Source: Bacteroidota bacterium | GTDB lineage: Bacteria > Bacteroidota > Bacteroidia > Chitinophagales > Chitinophagaceae | Length of the DNA stretch: 6,286 nt | Assembly: GCA_023386855.1 (NCBI GenBank) | Contig: JAEWIW010000153.1 | Coordinates: 1-6,286, forward strand | Reading direction: 5' to 3' | In this document: piece by piece, positions 1 through 5,811 of the stretch | Numbering within the stretch: the stretch's first letter is position 1 | Layout of the letters: each line of letters starts with the position of its first letter | The notes under the pieces: generated by a model | What the model was told of the DNA's origin: nothing | What the model saw: the letters and a program-made list of their open reading frames with translations, nothing else | Database searches by the model: none | Position numbers and translations under genes: made by a program

Positions 1-653
1 CCCCCATACACGCCACTATGGAGGTCGCGGTTGGCGGCAGTAACTTCCACCTCGATATAGGCAAGCCCCCGAACCCCGATATCAATGGATGGGGTTTCCA
101 TACTCAGCATGGAACTGTCGGAAATCAGGATCACATCCGCTTTTAATAGATTTTTATTTTCTGCAACAAAGCTGGCAAGATTGGGTGAGCCGATCTCTTC
201 TTCTCCTTCAATTAAAAATTTAATATTGGAAGAAAGAGTCTCCGTTTTAACCATCATTTCCAGCGCCTTCACATGCATGTAAAACTGTCCTTTATCATCG
301 GCAGACCCCCTGGCATAAATTTTCCCGTCTTTGATCACCGGCTCGAAAGGCCCGCTGCGCCAGAGTTCCAGGGGATCGGGGGGTTGAACATCGTAGTGAC
401 CATACACCAGCACTGTTGGCTTTAAGGGGTCAATGATCTTTTCTGCATACACTACGGGATGTCCCTTGGTAGGATAGATCTCCGCTTTATCGGCTCCTGC
501 TTCAAGCAGGCGTTTTTTTACTGCTTCGGCGCAGGCCTGCATATCTTTTTTATGTTCTGTATTGGCACTTACCGAGGGGATCCTTAACAGCTCAAGTAAT
601 TCTTCTAAAAACCTGTCCTTGTTTTGCTCCTGATATTCATTCCAGACTTGCAT
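1..653 (-). CDS. M20 family metallopeptidase (dipeptidase), C-terminus cut by window edge
   Basis: A zinc-dependent exopeptidase of the M20 family, closest in motif pattern to the dipeptidase/carnosinase branch, probably cytosolic and hydrolysing dipeptides or similar small amides. The 217 complete codons show the N-terminal half of the catalytic domain in order. GHYDVQP (85-91) supplies zinc ligand H86 and catalytic D88. ARGSADDKG (114-122) supplies the bridging ligand D119. EGEEEIGS (149-156) supplies the general base E152 and ligand E153. ISDSS (177-181) supplies ligand D179. DLHSGVYG (210-217) begins the dimerisation/lid domain with its conserved histidine H212. Family members are about 450-460 residues, so roughly half the gene lies outside the window. 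No signal peptide is seen. The ATG at 653 fits the family N-terminus (MQVWNEYQEQNKDRFLEEL). It follows the cation transporter gene by 39 bp on the same strand, so cotranscription is likely. The exact substrate cannot be judged. Confidence 0.93.
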   Translation of the reverse strand, partial: MQVWNEYQEQNKDRFLEELLELLRIPSVSANTEHKKDMQACAEAVKKRLLEAGADKAEIYPTKGHPVVYAEKIIDPLKPTVLVYGHYDVQPPDPLELWRSGPFEPVIKDGKIYARGSADDKGQFYMHVKALEMMVKTETLSSNIKFLIEGEEEIGSPNLASFVAENKNLLKADVILISDSSMLSMETPSIDIGVRGLAYIEVEVTAANRDLHSGVYG

Positions 654-692
654 GATGAAAGATTTAGTAATTGCGAATGTAATTAAAGGGTC

Positions 693-1682
693 TTAAACCT
701 TTGAACGATGTTTTTCATTCATCAAAACATTGGCCATGGTCCATTCCACCTTATGATCAAAGGGATGCTGCCTTACAGGGCAGTTCTTTTTGTAGCAGAT
801 ATTGCACTGGTAATACTGGCAGCCGTCGGAATGAATGAACATTTCAAGGCTGTCGCCAAAATGGCTGCGGATGAGGTTTCCCAGTTCATCGATCTCTTCA
901 TGTGCTTCATGAAGATTCTGGTACCAGGGTAAGGTAAGATGGGCATCAACATGCAATTGTCCCCCATATTTAATCACGCGGAGATTGTGCAGGTCGATCC
1001 AGTTCTGCCTGCGATTTTTATTTAACAAGGCTACCATTTTGGAAAGTATTTCCATATCTGCTTCATCCATGATGCCCGCGATCGATTCCCTTACGATCTT
1101 ATACCCCGTTACCATGATCACCCCGGCAAATATGATGGCCACCACGCTGTCGAGCCATACCAGCCCGGTGAAATAGATCAGTATTAAACCGATGATGATA
1201 CCGACGGTAGTGTAGGTATCTGTTTGAAGATGCCTGCCGCTGGCGATCAATGCCAGTGAATTGTTTTTGCGGCCCTTCCTGATGCTGAAGTATCCAACGC
1301 CATAATTCACTGCGGCCGTAAAGGCGATCATGAATATTCCATAATCCAGCTTCCGGAGTAAGCCAGGGTTTAAAAGACTGTGAATGGATTCAATGATGAT
1401 GATGATGCCGGCAACGGAGATCAGCGTTCCCTCAACGGCGGCCGACAGGAACTCGGCCTTACCATGACCATAAGGATGGTTCTCATCACGCGGTTTGGCA
1501 GCGATATACAGGCTGTAAAGGCCGATCAGTCCTGCCGCAACATTCACCGTTCCTTCCAGCGCATCGGTGAGGATGGCTACTGAATGCGTCATGAAATAGG
1601 CCACCAGCTTGATGATAAACAGCACAACTGCCACAATGATCACCCATTTCTGGATGTTAAGGTTCTCCTTGCGTGGATCCAT
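693..1682 (-). CDS. Cation diffusion facilitator (CDF) family transporter with Cys/His-rich C-terminal tail
   Basis: An inner-membrane divalent-cation/proton antiporter, 329 residues from the ATG at 1682. An in-frame TTG at 1697 would add five residues, but the ATG is preferred. Six membrane segments lie at about 13-30, 35-60, 80-104, 113-132, 157-172 and 174-194. The cytoplasmic ferredoxin-like domain is about 205-287. The motif DENHPYGHGKAE (66-77) matches the YiiP stretch DDNHSFGHGKAE that forms its second zinc site, and H151-x3-D155 in TM5 matches YiiP H153/D157. The TM2 positions equal to YiiP D45 and D49 are E43 and N47, so one carboxylate of the transport site is an amide; metal specificity is therefore uncertain (zinc, iron, manganese or other). 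After the usual domain a tail carries C288, C293, C296 and C301 (Cx4Cx2Cx4C), then H306 and H310, which probably bind metal. It lies just downstream of a large palindrome and just upstream of the peptidase gene. Confidence 0.95.
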   Translation of the reverse strand: MDPRKENLNIQKWVIIVAVVLFIIKLVAYFMTHSVAILTDALEGTVNVAAGLIGLYSLYIAAKPRDENHPYGHGKAEFLSAAVEGTLISVAGIIIIIESIHSLLNPGLLRKLDYGIFMIAFTAAVNYGVGYFSIRKGRKNNSLALIASGRHLQTDTYTTVGIIIGLILIYFTGLVWLDSVVAIIFAGVIMVTGYKIVRESIAGIMDEADMEILSKMVALLNKNRRQNWIDLHNLRVIKYGGQLHVDAHLTLPWYQNLHEAHEEIDELGNLIRSHFGDSLEMFIHSDGCQYYQCNICYKKNCPVRQHPFDHKVEWTMANVLMNEKHRSKV

Positions 1683-1701
1683 TCCTTTTTTGTGCAAACA
1701 T

Positions 1702-1731
1702 ACCCCGTGGCACGCCCCCGTGGCACGGGGT
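1702..1731. repeat. GC-rich nested inverted repeat, possible terminator or REP-like element
   Basis: A symmetrical 30-base structure. Outer arms ACCCCGTG (1702-1709) and CACGGGGT (1724-1731) pair perfectly over 8 bp. One opposed G/G position (1710, 1723) follows, then inner arms CACG (1711-1714) and CGTG (1719-1722) around a CCCC loop. The same bases also read as a direct repeat of CCCCGTGGCACG at 1703-1714 and 1716-1727, so each half can fold alone. It lies in the 60-bp gap between the secreted-protein stop and the transporter ATG. On the minus-strand transcript it follows a U7 tract and GUAGA, and it is not itself followed by a U run. It is thus not a textbook terminator. It could stop or pause transcription, protect the upstream mRNA 3' end, or be one copy of a dispersed repeat; the sequence does not decide between these. 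Confidence 0.7.
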
Positions 1732-1742
1732 CTACAAAAAAA

Positions 1743-2819
1743 TTATTTTTTTATGATGCTGAAGGTATGATCAAGCCCTGCCGATTGTACCCTTACCTGG
1801 TAAACGCCCTCGCTTAACTGGCCAAGGTCAAGTTGCTGCCGGTATATTCCCGGAGAAAATGTTTTTGAGGTTGTCATCACTGTTCTTCCACCGACATCAG
1901 TGACCGTGATCATTACTGTTCCTTCAACCTGCACCGGCAGGCTTAACATCGCCATTCGTTTAACAGGATTGGGAGAAAGGGAAGGCTCCGTTACACCGTT
2001 CTTGAAAGCATTCATCATTTTCAGCCCTGAAGAACTTAGCGCATATACATCACCGTTAGAAGGCGTGGGAACGGTGATTATATTAGTGGATGTATTGATG
2101 GAACTACCGACAGTGCTGAAAGTTGACCCATTGTAAAATGCGGCTGCCAGCGCCGATTCTGTACCTGCAACGTTGGAAGGCAGGTAGGTGGCGGCCACTA
2201 TAACGGAACCTTTGATCCCGGGTCTTGTTATTGACCAGTAGGTGTTCAGGTAACTGGTAGCTGTTGCGGGTTTGGCCGGGTGCACAGCGCCTCTTGCCCT
2301 GATTCCCAGCAGCGCTGATGAATAGGTGGCCGAAGTGGTTACGGTGGCCGGCGTATAGTTGCTTTTATTGCCTACCGGTAGAAGAAATGAAGTTAAGTTG
2401 GAAGATACCTGCTTTTGCAATTCCCCTGTTCCATTGGTCTCAACGAATTTACCGGCACCTGCACCGGAAGTTGTTGCGTTATTGCGAAGCATCAGGTAAT
2501 AATTCCCTGCAATGATCTTACCCAGGGTGAATTTCAGCAGACTATTTATTCCTGCCGACCCGGTAAGCTGAACGTTCGAAGCATTGTAAATCGTTAAGGA
2601 TGGAATGGTAAGCCCGTTGAGATTCATTTTTTGCAGGGCAGTTCCCCGCATCACAATGGTCCCTGTTCCGGTAATGGTACTCTTACTGACCAGGTCGCCA
2701 CTGACCACCAAAAAGGTTTTAGCACCCAGGTTCACCGTAGTGCCGCTGCTGATATTAAGTTGTGCATGTAAATACAGGACAGGAAGGATGGTGCCCGCTA
2801 ACAAAAAGATTTTTTTCAT
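1743..2819 (-). CDS. Secreted beta-rich surface protein with type IX secretion (type A) sorting domain
   Basis: A 358-residue exported protein with no recognised enzymatic domain. Residues 1-19 are a signal peptide (MKKIF, a hydrophobic core, LHA before Q20) for Sec export. Residues 22 to about 270 are rich in Ser, Thr, Gly and Asn and show short alternating hydrophobic strands, as in the beta-rich or beta-solenoid adhesin-like proteins common in Bacteroidota. The segment GTGELQKQV followed by LLPVGNKSNYTPATV is typical of that group. Residues 280-358 are a Por_Secre_tail-type sorting domain: SLSPNPVK opens it, VTDVGGRTV is mid-domain, LSEGVYQVRV follows, and it ends FSIIKK. In this family the tail directs passage through the type IX system to the cell surface and is usually removed. 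The ATG at 2819 gives a clean signal peptide. The stop codon sits between A7 and T7 tracts. The role is unknown; surface attachment or a structural function is inference from composition only. Confidence 0.9.
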   Translation of the reverse strand: MKKIFLLAGTILPVLYLHAQLNISSGTTVNLGAKTFLVVSGDLVSKSTITGTGTIVMRGTALQKMNLNGLTIPSLTIYNASNVQLTGSAGINSLLKFTLGKIIAGNYYLMLRNNATTSGAGAGKFVETNGTGELQKQVSSNLTSFLLPVGNKSNYTPATVTTSATYSSALLGIRARGAVHPAKPATATSYLNTYWSITRPGIKGSVIVAATYLPSNVAGTESALAAAFYNGSTFSTVGSSINTSTNIITVPTPSNGDVYALSSSGLKMMNAFKNGVTEPSLSPNPVKRMAMLSLPVQVEGTVMITVTDVGGRTVMTTSKTFSPGIYRQQLDLGQLSEGVYQVRVQSAGLDHTFSIIKK

Positions 2820-2963
2820 ACTTCAGTTTGTGAATGATGAATGGAGCGACTCACTGATCAGAGTATGGAACCTTGTTTCCAGGGGAGATCCTGTTGGCGT
2901 TTGAAAGGGAATTACGGATACCGGTTCCGTCAAGATAATAAATAATTGAAGAAAGCCAAATGG
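2820..2963. other. Intergenic region upstream of the secreted-protein gene
   Basis: This 144-bp gap separates the permease stop (2964) from the secreted-protein start (2819), both on the minus strand. No ORF of note is present. A weak promoter candidate on the minus strand pairs TTTG near 2957-2960 with TTATCTTG at 2931-2938, which deviates from TAnnTTTG. It would leave a leader of about 100 bases. The spacing suggests the secreted-protein gene is transcribed separately from the permease. I see no convincing terminator. Confidence 0.3.
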
Positions 2964-4403
2964 CTAGGCCGCTTCTTTTTTGCCCTGCTTTTTAATGAAT
3001 GTACCTACCCTGCGGAAGAAGCGATAGTAAAATTCCCTGTTCATCAACTGTGAATCATGGAGTGCTTTATAGATCAGAAACAGGCCAATGGGTGCAAGTA
3101 CAAATGTGGCCAGCCACATACCTGGTATAGGCTGCAATACATCTTCACGTACAAACTTCTTCCCGAAATTGTTCAGCAAAAAGAAGATCACGAAAAATAC
3201 CACTGCAAATACCACCGGTGTTCCCAATCCACCCTTCCTAACAATTGATCCCAGGGGTGCACCGATAAGGAACAGCACCAGTACAGCGATCGACATGGTA
3301 AACTTCTGGTGCCATTCCACCAGGTAAAGTCTTAATTCCTTGCGTTGATTCTGGTATTCCATCGCAGGAACTTCAAGCGAGGAACTGATAGAGCCAGCAT
3401 AGGATAGTGCCTGGTCAAGCACACTGTTCCTGGCCGAATCGGGAAGCAGTTTTGTAAAATCTTTGACTTTAACAGGCGGAGCCTTAACATCCCTCCATCC
3501 TGAATCGAGGTAGGGAATGAAGTCGAAATAAACAGCCAGCTCACGCTTTGCTTTAGTTTCATAACTCTCCGTCTTTTTTTCCAGCGAATCGATCATGTTG
3601 TCGAGCTGCCGGACACTAAGCATTTCATAACGGTTCTTATAAGTGCTGTCGGAAGTAAGACTTAACTGTAATGAACTAAGGTCAAGTACCTTTTTATATT
3701 CTTTAAAGCCGAGCCTGATGAATTCTGAATTGATCGATGCATTTCGTCCTCTTTCTTCATATCTCCAGCCATCTTTAAGGGTGAACTCCAGGAAACGTTT
3801 ATCATCACTGATGCGCATGATACCCTTTTTTGCAACAATGATATTATCCTGCATGCCAAGGCTCGATTCATAAATGATCACATCCACCAGGGTGCTGTCG
3901 TCCTTCAGTTTTTTACCCACCTTGATGGCATATCCAGGAATGGTGGTATAGAAAACACCTTCCTTAAGATCGAAGGCAGGCTTCTTGTTTACAATATCGG
4001 TATGTAATGTCCGCATCTTAAGGTTGGCGATGGGGATCACATTATTATTGAAAAGGAAGGCAAGTCCTGAAAGCAATATGGCTACCACCATCAAAGGGGC
4101 CATGAACCTCAACAACCCTATGCCGGCCGATTTAATGGCTACCAGCTCAAAGGTTTCGCCAAGGTTCCCGAAGGTCATGATGGATGAGAGCAATACGGCA
4201 AGTGGGAGGGCAAGCGGAACCAGTGTTGCGCTTAAAAAAACGATCAGCTTAAGTATGATGGAAGTTTCAATACCCTTACCAACAAAATCATCGATCCAAA
4301 GCCAGAAGAATTGAAGGATCAGTACGAACAGTGTAATGAAAAAAGTGGCTATAAAAGGTCCGATGAACGATCTGATGATAAGTATATCCAGCTTTTTGAT
4401 CAC
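2964..4403 (-). CDS. LptF/LptG family permease (lipopolysaccharide export ABC transporter membrane subunit)
   Basis: An inner-membrane subunit of the Lpt system, which works with the LptB ATPase and LptC to extract lipopolysaccharide and pass it to the periplasmic bridge. From the GTG at 4403 it has 479 residues. TM1-TM3 lie at about 13-37, 50-75 and 100-119. The cytoplasmic segment FGNLGETFELVAIKSAGIG (78-96) is the coupling region that contacts LptB in the family. A periplasmic domain spans about 125-365. TM4-TM6 lie at about 368-388, 396-413 and 429-447, with the family motif GAPLGSIVRKGG at 381-392. E. coli LptF and LptG are about 360 residues; the extra length is mostly periplasmic. An upstream in-frame GTG at 4469 would add 22 residues, but the protein aligns naturally from KKLDILIIRSF and the best promoter lies downstream of that GTG. 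LptF and LptG cannot be told apart here. It diverges from the 4445-5056 gene. Confidence 0.93.
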   Translation of the reverse strand: MIKKLDILIIRSFIGPFIATFFITLFVLILQFFWLWIDDFVGKGIETSIILKLIVFLSATLVPLALPLAVLLSSIMTFGNLGETFELVAIKSAGIGLLRFMAPLMVVAILLSGLAFLFNNNVIPIANLKMRTLHTDIVNKKPAFDLKEGVFYTTIPGYAIKVGKKLKDDSTLVDVIIYESSLGMQDNIIVAKKGIMRISDDKRFLEFTLKDGWRYEERGRNASINSEFIRLGFKEYKKVLDLSSLQLSLTSDSTYKNRYEMLSVRQLDNMIDSLEKKTESYETKAKRELAVYFDFIPYLDSGWRDVKAPPVKVKDFTKLLPDSARNSVLDQALSYAGSISSSLEVPAMEYQNQRKELRLYLVEWHQKFTMSIAVLVLFLIGAPLGSIVRKGGLGTPVVFAVVFFVIFFLLNNFGKKFVREDVLQPIPGMWLATFVLAPIGLFLIYKALHDSQLMNREFYYRFFRRVGTFIKKQGKKEAA

Positions 4404-4444
4404 TACTGTTGGTCTTGTTGATGATTGCTTTGGTACCTTTAAGA

Positions 4445-5056
4445 ATGCGGACAAAAATAAGGCTTTCACCAGAGGAATTGAAACTGGCGCTTAATGCGGA
4501 TATTCTTTTAACAAAGAACCGGGTGATGCAAAAGGCATGTGAATATTTTTCGCAGCTGGCAGAAGAAGCAGGGCAGGCCTTCGGGGGACCTGAAGGTGAG
4601 GAATCTTCCTATGGATGGAACGCTTTTGTAGATGGCCATGGACCAAAGATCTCGAGAGGTGAACAGTACAAGGGATTACCCTACGTAATGCTTGATCACC
4701 CGAGAAAGTTCTCCCGTGAACATGTATTTGCTATACGGAACATGTTCTGGTGGGGGCATTATTTTATTCAAACACTTCATCTCAAAGGAGTGCACCAGCA
4801 TAAAGCGCTGGAATGGATGCCGGGAAGAATGGAAGGATTACGCGAGGCCGGTTTCCAGGTTTCCGCAACAGGGGAAGAATGGATCCATGATTTCGAGGAA
4901 AAAAATTACCTGCCAATGGATACATTGCCCGATGAAACAATATGGAAAAAGCTGAGAGCCGATCCTTTTGTCAAGATCGCTGCAATGATCCCAATGAATG
5001 ACTGGGATGAGGCTATGGAAAAAATGCTTCGCAACTACAGGCTACTGCTTCCTTAA
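4445..5056 (+). CDS. Conserved-looking protein of unknown function, 203 residues
   Basis: I do not recognise a named domain. From the ATG at 4445 the product is a soluble protein with no signal peptide and no membrane segment. Residues 7-46 look helical (LSPEELKLALNADIL, then CEYFSQLAEEAG). The centre is rich in aromatics and looks like the constrained core: GPKISRGEQYKGLPYVMLD (66-84), HPRKFSREHVFAIRNMFWWG (85-104), then HYFIQTLHLKG. The C-terminal third is Trp- and Met-rich and ends DWDEAMEKMLRNYRLLLP. My recollection of similar proteins in other Bacteroidota supports a real gene but gives no function. An in-frame TTG at 4409 would add 12 residues (MVLLMIALVPLR) and bring the start within 5 bases of the permease start. 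The ATG at 4445, before a charged N-terminus, is preferred. It diverges from the permease gene and converges on the START-like gene. Length, base composition and codon use look like the neighbours. Confidence 0.85.
   Translation: MRTKIRLSPEELKLALNADILLTKNRVMQKACEYFSQLAEEAGQAFGGPEGEESSYGWNAFVDGHGPKISRGEQYKGLPYVMLDHPRKFSREHVFAIRNMFWWGHYFIQTLHLKGVHQHKALEWMPGRMEGLREAGFQVSATGEEWIHDFEEKNYLPMDTLPDETIWKKLRADPFVKIAAMIPMNDWDEAMEKMLRNYRLLLP
4452..4483 (-). promoter_or_regulatory. Candidate promoter for the LptF/LptG permease gene
   Basis: On the minus strand a perfect TAnnTTTG-type -7 element, TATTTTTG, lies at 4459-4452. TTTC lies 20 bases upstream (4483-4480) in the -33 place, one base off TTTG. Transcription would start near 4446, leaving about 43 bases of leader before the GTG at 4403. 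The element lies within the first codons of the divergent plus-strand gene. It was judged against the known Bacteroidota consensus only. Confidence 0.45.
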
Positions 5057-5059
5057 AGG

Positions 5060-5097
5060 AAAAAACCTGCAGGCTTTTGAATGGAAAGTTCAAAAGA
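5060..5097 (-). terminator. Possible terminator between convergent genes
   Basis: A perfect 8-bp inverted repeat, CTTTTGAA (5075-5082) and TTCAAAAG (5090-5097) with a 7-base loop, lies between the convergent 4445-5056 and 5521-5141 genes. Read on the minus strand it is followed by CCTGCAGG and then T7 (5066-5060). The 8-base gap before the T run and the AT-rich stem make it a weak intrinsic terminator. On the plus strand no T run follows. Confidence 0.3.
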
Positions 5098-5140
5098 GAA
5101 ATAAAGAATTGCTTTGCCGGTGTTCGCGTGAGTGATCCGC

Positions 5141-5521
5141 TTAGTTACCCAGCCTGTGGAACAGGTCCTTGACCTGGTAATCCCATAACTGGCTCTGGTC
5201 TTTTACATCGGACTTTTCTGCAAAATCCTTGATCACCAGGATGGTCTGGTTGGTTACTTCAGATTTTTCAATGCGGAACTCGAAGTATTCTTCCTTGGGC
5301 GTATGCGTCCAGTGAAATCGTATATATTTTTCAGGCTCACTTTCAGTGACCTCTGCTTTATCAGTGGTGCCATTCCAGGAAAAACTGAAAACATTATCAC
5401 GCTCATCTACCTTATCTGCAAACCATTCCTGCAATCCAGCGGGTGTGCTAAGGAAATCAAACAATATCGATGGGGAACATCTAACCGGGAATTCTAACGT
5501 AAAAAGTTGTTTTTTGCTCAT
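5141..5521 (-). CDS. START-like (SRPBCC-fold) domain protein
   Basis: A 126-residue single-domain protein of the START-like/SRPBCC helix-grip superfamily, similar in layout to AHSA1-type proteins. The N-terminal strand KQLFTLEFPVRCSP (4-17) leads into the first helix ILFDFLSTPAGLQEWFADKV (19-38), the superfamily signature in which a Trp closes the helix. Antiparallel strands follow: NVFSFSWNG, KAEVTES, YIRFHWTH, EYFEFRIEKSEV and QTILVIKDFA. The C-terminal helix SQLWDYQVKDLFHRLGN (110-126) packs over the pocket. The fold binds hydrophobic ligands or partner proteins; no ligand can be assigned. No signal peptide is present, so it is cytosolic. The length is complete for this short form. The ATG at 5521 fits the usual start (MSKKQ) and has no strong Shine-Dalgarno. 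A promoter candidate lies about 30 bases upstream. The gene is divergent from rpoD. Confidence 0.9.
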   Translation of the reverse strand: MSKKQLFTLEFPVRCSPSILFDFLSTPAGLQEWFADKVDERDNVFSFSWNGTTDKAEVTESEPEKYIRFHWTHTPKEEYFEFRIEKSEVTNQTILVIKDFAEKSDVKDQSQLWDYQVKDLFHRLGN

Positions 5522-5550
5522 CTACACTTTATTGAACTTTTCCAATTGTG

Positions 5551-5579
5551 CAATAATAGAAAAATATAATTACCCTCAA
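5551..5579 (-). promoter_or_regulatory. Candidate promoter for the START-like gene
   Basis: On the minus strand, TTG (5579-5577, in the context GTTTTG) is followed after 18 bases by TATTATTG (5558-5551), one base off TAnnTTTG. Transcription would begin near 5545, giving a leader of roughly 25 bases before the ATG at 5521. Confidence 0.42.
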
Positions 5580-5636
5580 AACTTTTTTGTGTGTTTAAAT
5601 GTTAAAGGTAATATCCCTAAAATTAGTAGTATTTGG

Positions 5637-5661
5637 GTAGGCACCTACTGAAATCCAGTAG
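5637..5661. promoter_or_regulatory. Overlapping inverted repeats upstream of rpoD, possible operator
   Basis: Two perfect dyads share bases. GTAGG (5637-5641) and CCTAC (5644-5648) flank CA. CTACTG (5645-5650) and CAGTAG (5656-5661) flank AAATC. The hexamer AGTAGT also occurs directly repeated at 5625-5630 and 5657-5662. The dyads cover the -33 region of the rpoD promoter candidate, the place expected for a repressor or activator site. No known regulator is implied. Confidence 0.35.
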
Positions 5662-5680
5662 TTTATAGATAATATTTTTG
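5648..5680 (+). promoter_or_regulatory. Candidate promoter for rpoD
   Basis: A perfect TAnnTTTG -7 element, TATTTTTG, occupies 5673-5680. CTG at 5648-5650, 22 bases upstream, is a weak -33 (TTG expected). Transcription would start near 5687, giving a leader of about 125 bases. The same octamer forms the -7 element proposed for the permease gene. Confidence 0.38.
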
Positions 5681-5811
5681 GGTTGTATCACCCCTTTTGT
5701 TAAATTGCCCTATAAGAAAAAAATGTATCAGTTCCAATAAACACTGAATTTTTTTTCAAAATAAAATGTTGATCACAAGCCTTTAACCACTAAACCCTTT
5801 AAAACCTGCCT

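Larger units (their letters stand above)
5522..5811. other. AT-rich intergenic region between START-like gene and rpoD
   Basis: These 290 bases contain no credible gene. They hold a minus-strand promoter candidate for the START-like gene (5551-5579), overlapping dyads (5637-5661), a plus-strand promoter candidate (5648-5680), and about 125 bases that would be the rpoD leader. The leader has A and T homopolymer runs (A7 at 5717-5723, T8 at 5749-5756) but no hairpin stable enough to call. Confidence 0.5.

Noticed and set aside
85..282. A 65-codon plus-strand open frame
   Set aside because: It lies antisense to the M20 peptidase, whose catalytic motifs are intact on the other strand.
1584..1817. 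A plus-strand open frame bridging the transporter start and the secreted-protein end
   Set aside because: It crosses two minus-strand genes and the palindrome and has no recognisable protein character.
2605..2904. A 99-codon plus-strand frame over the secreted-protein start
   Set aside because: It is a shadow of the signal-peptide gene; no start signal or plausible product.
2914..2930. ACGGA/TCCGT dyad with ACCGGT centre in the intergenic region
   Set aside because: A five-base stem without a T run and not placed at a promoter; expected by chance at this rate.
3985..4314. A 109-codon plus-strand frame inside the permease gene
   Set aside because: It is antisense to membrane segments TM1-TM3 and looks like low-complexity reverse-frame sequence.
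4404..4469. Start of the permease at the upstream GTG (4469)
   Set aside because: The extra 22 residues do not resemble the family N-terminus, overlap the divergent gene and precede the likely transcription start.
5728..5756. TCAGT/ACTGA hairpin followed by T8 in the rpoD leader as an attenuator
   Set aside because: A five-base AT-rich stem with a ten-base loop is too unstable to terminate; probably chance.
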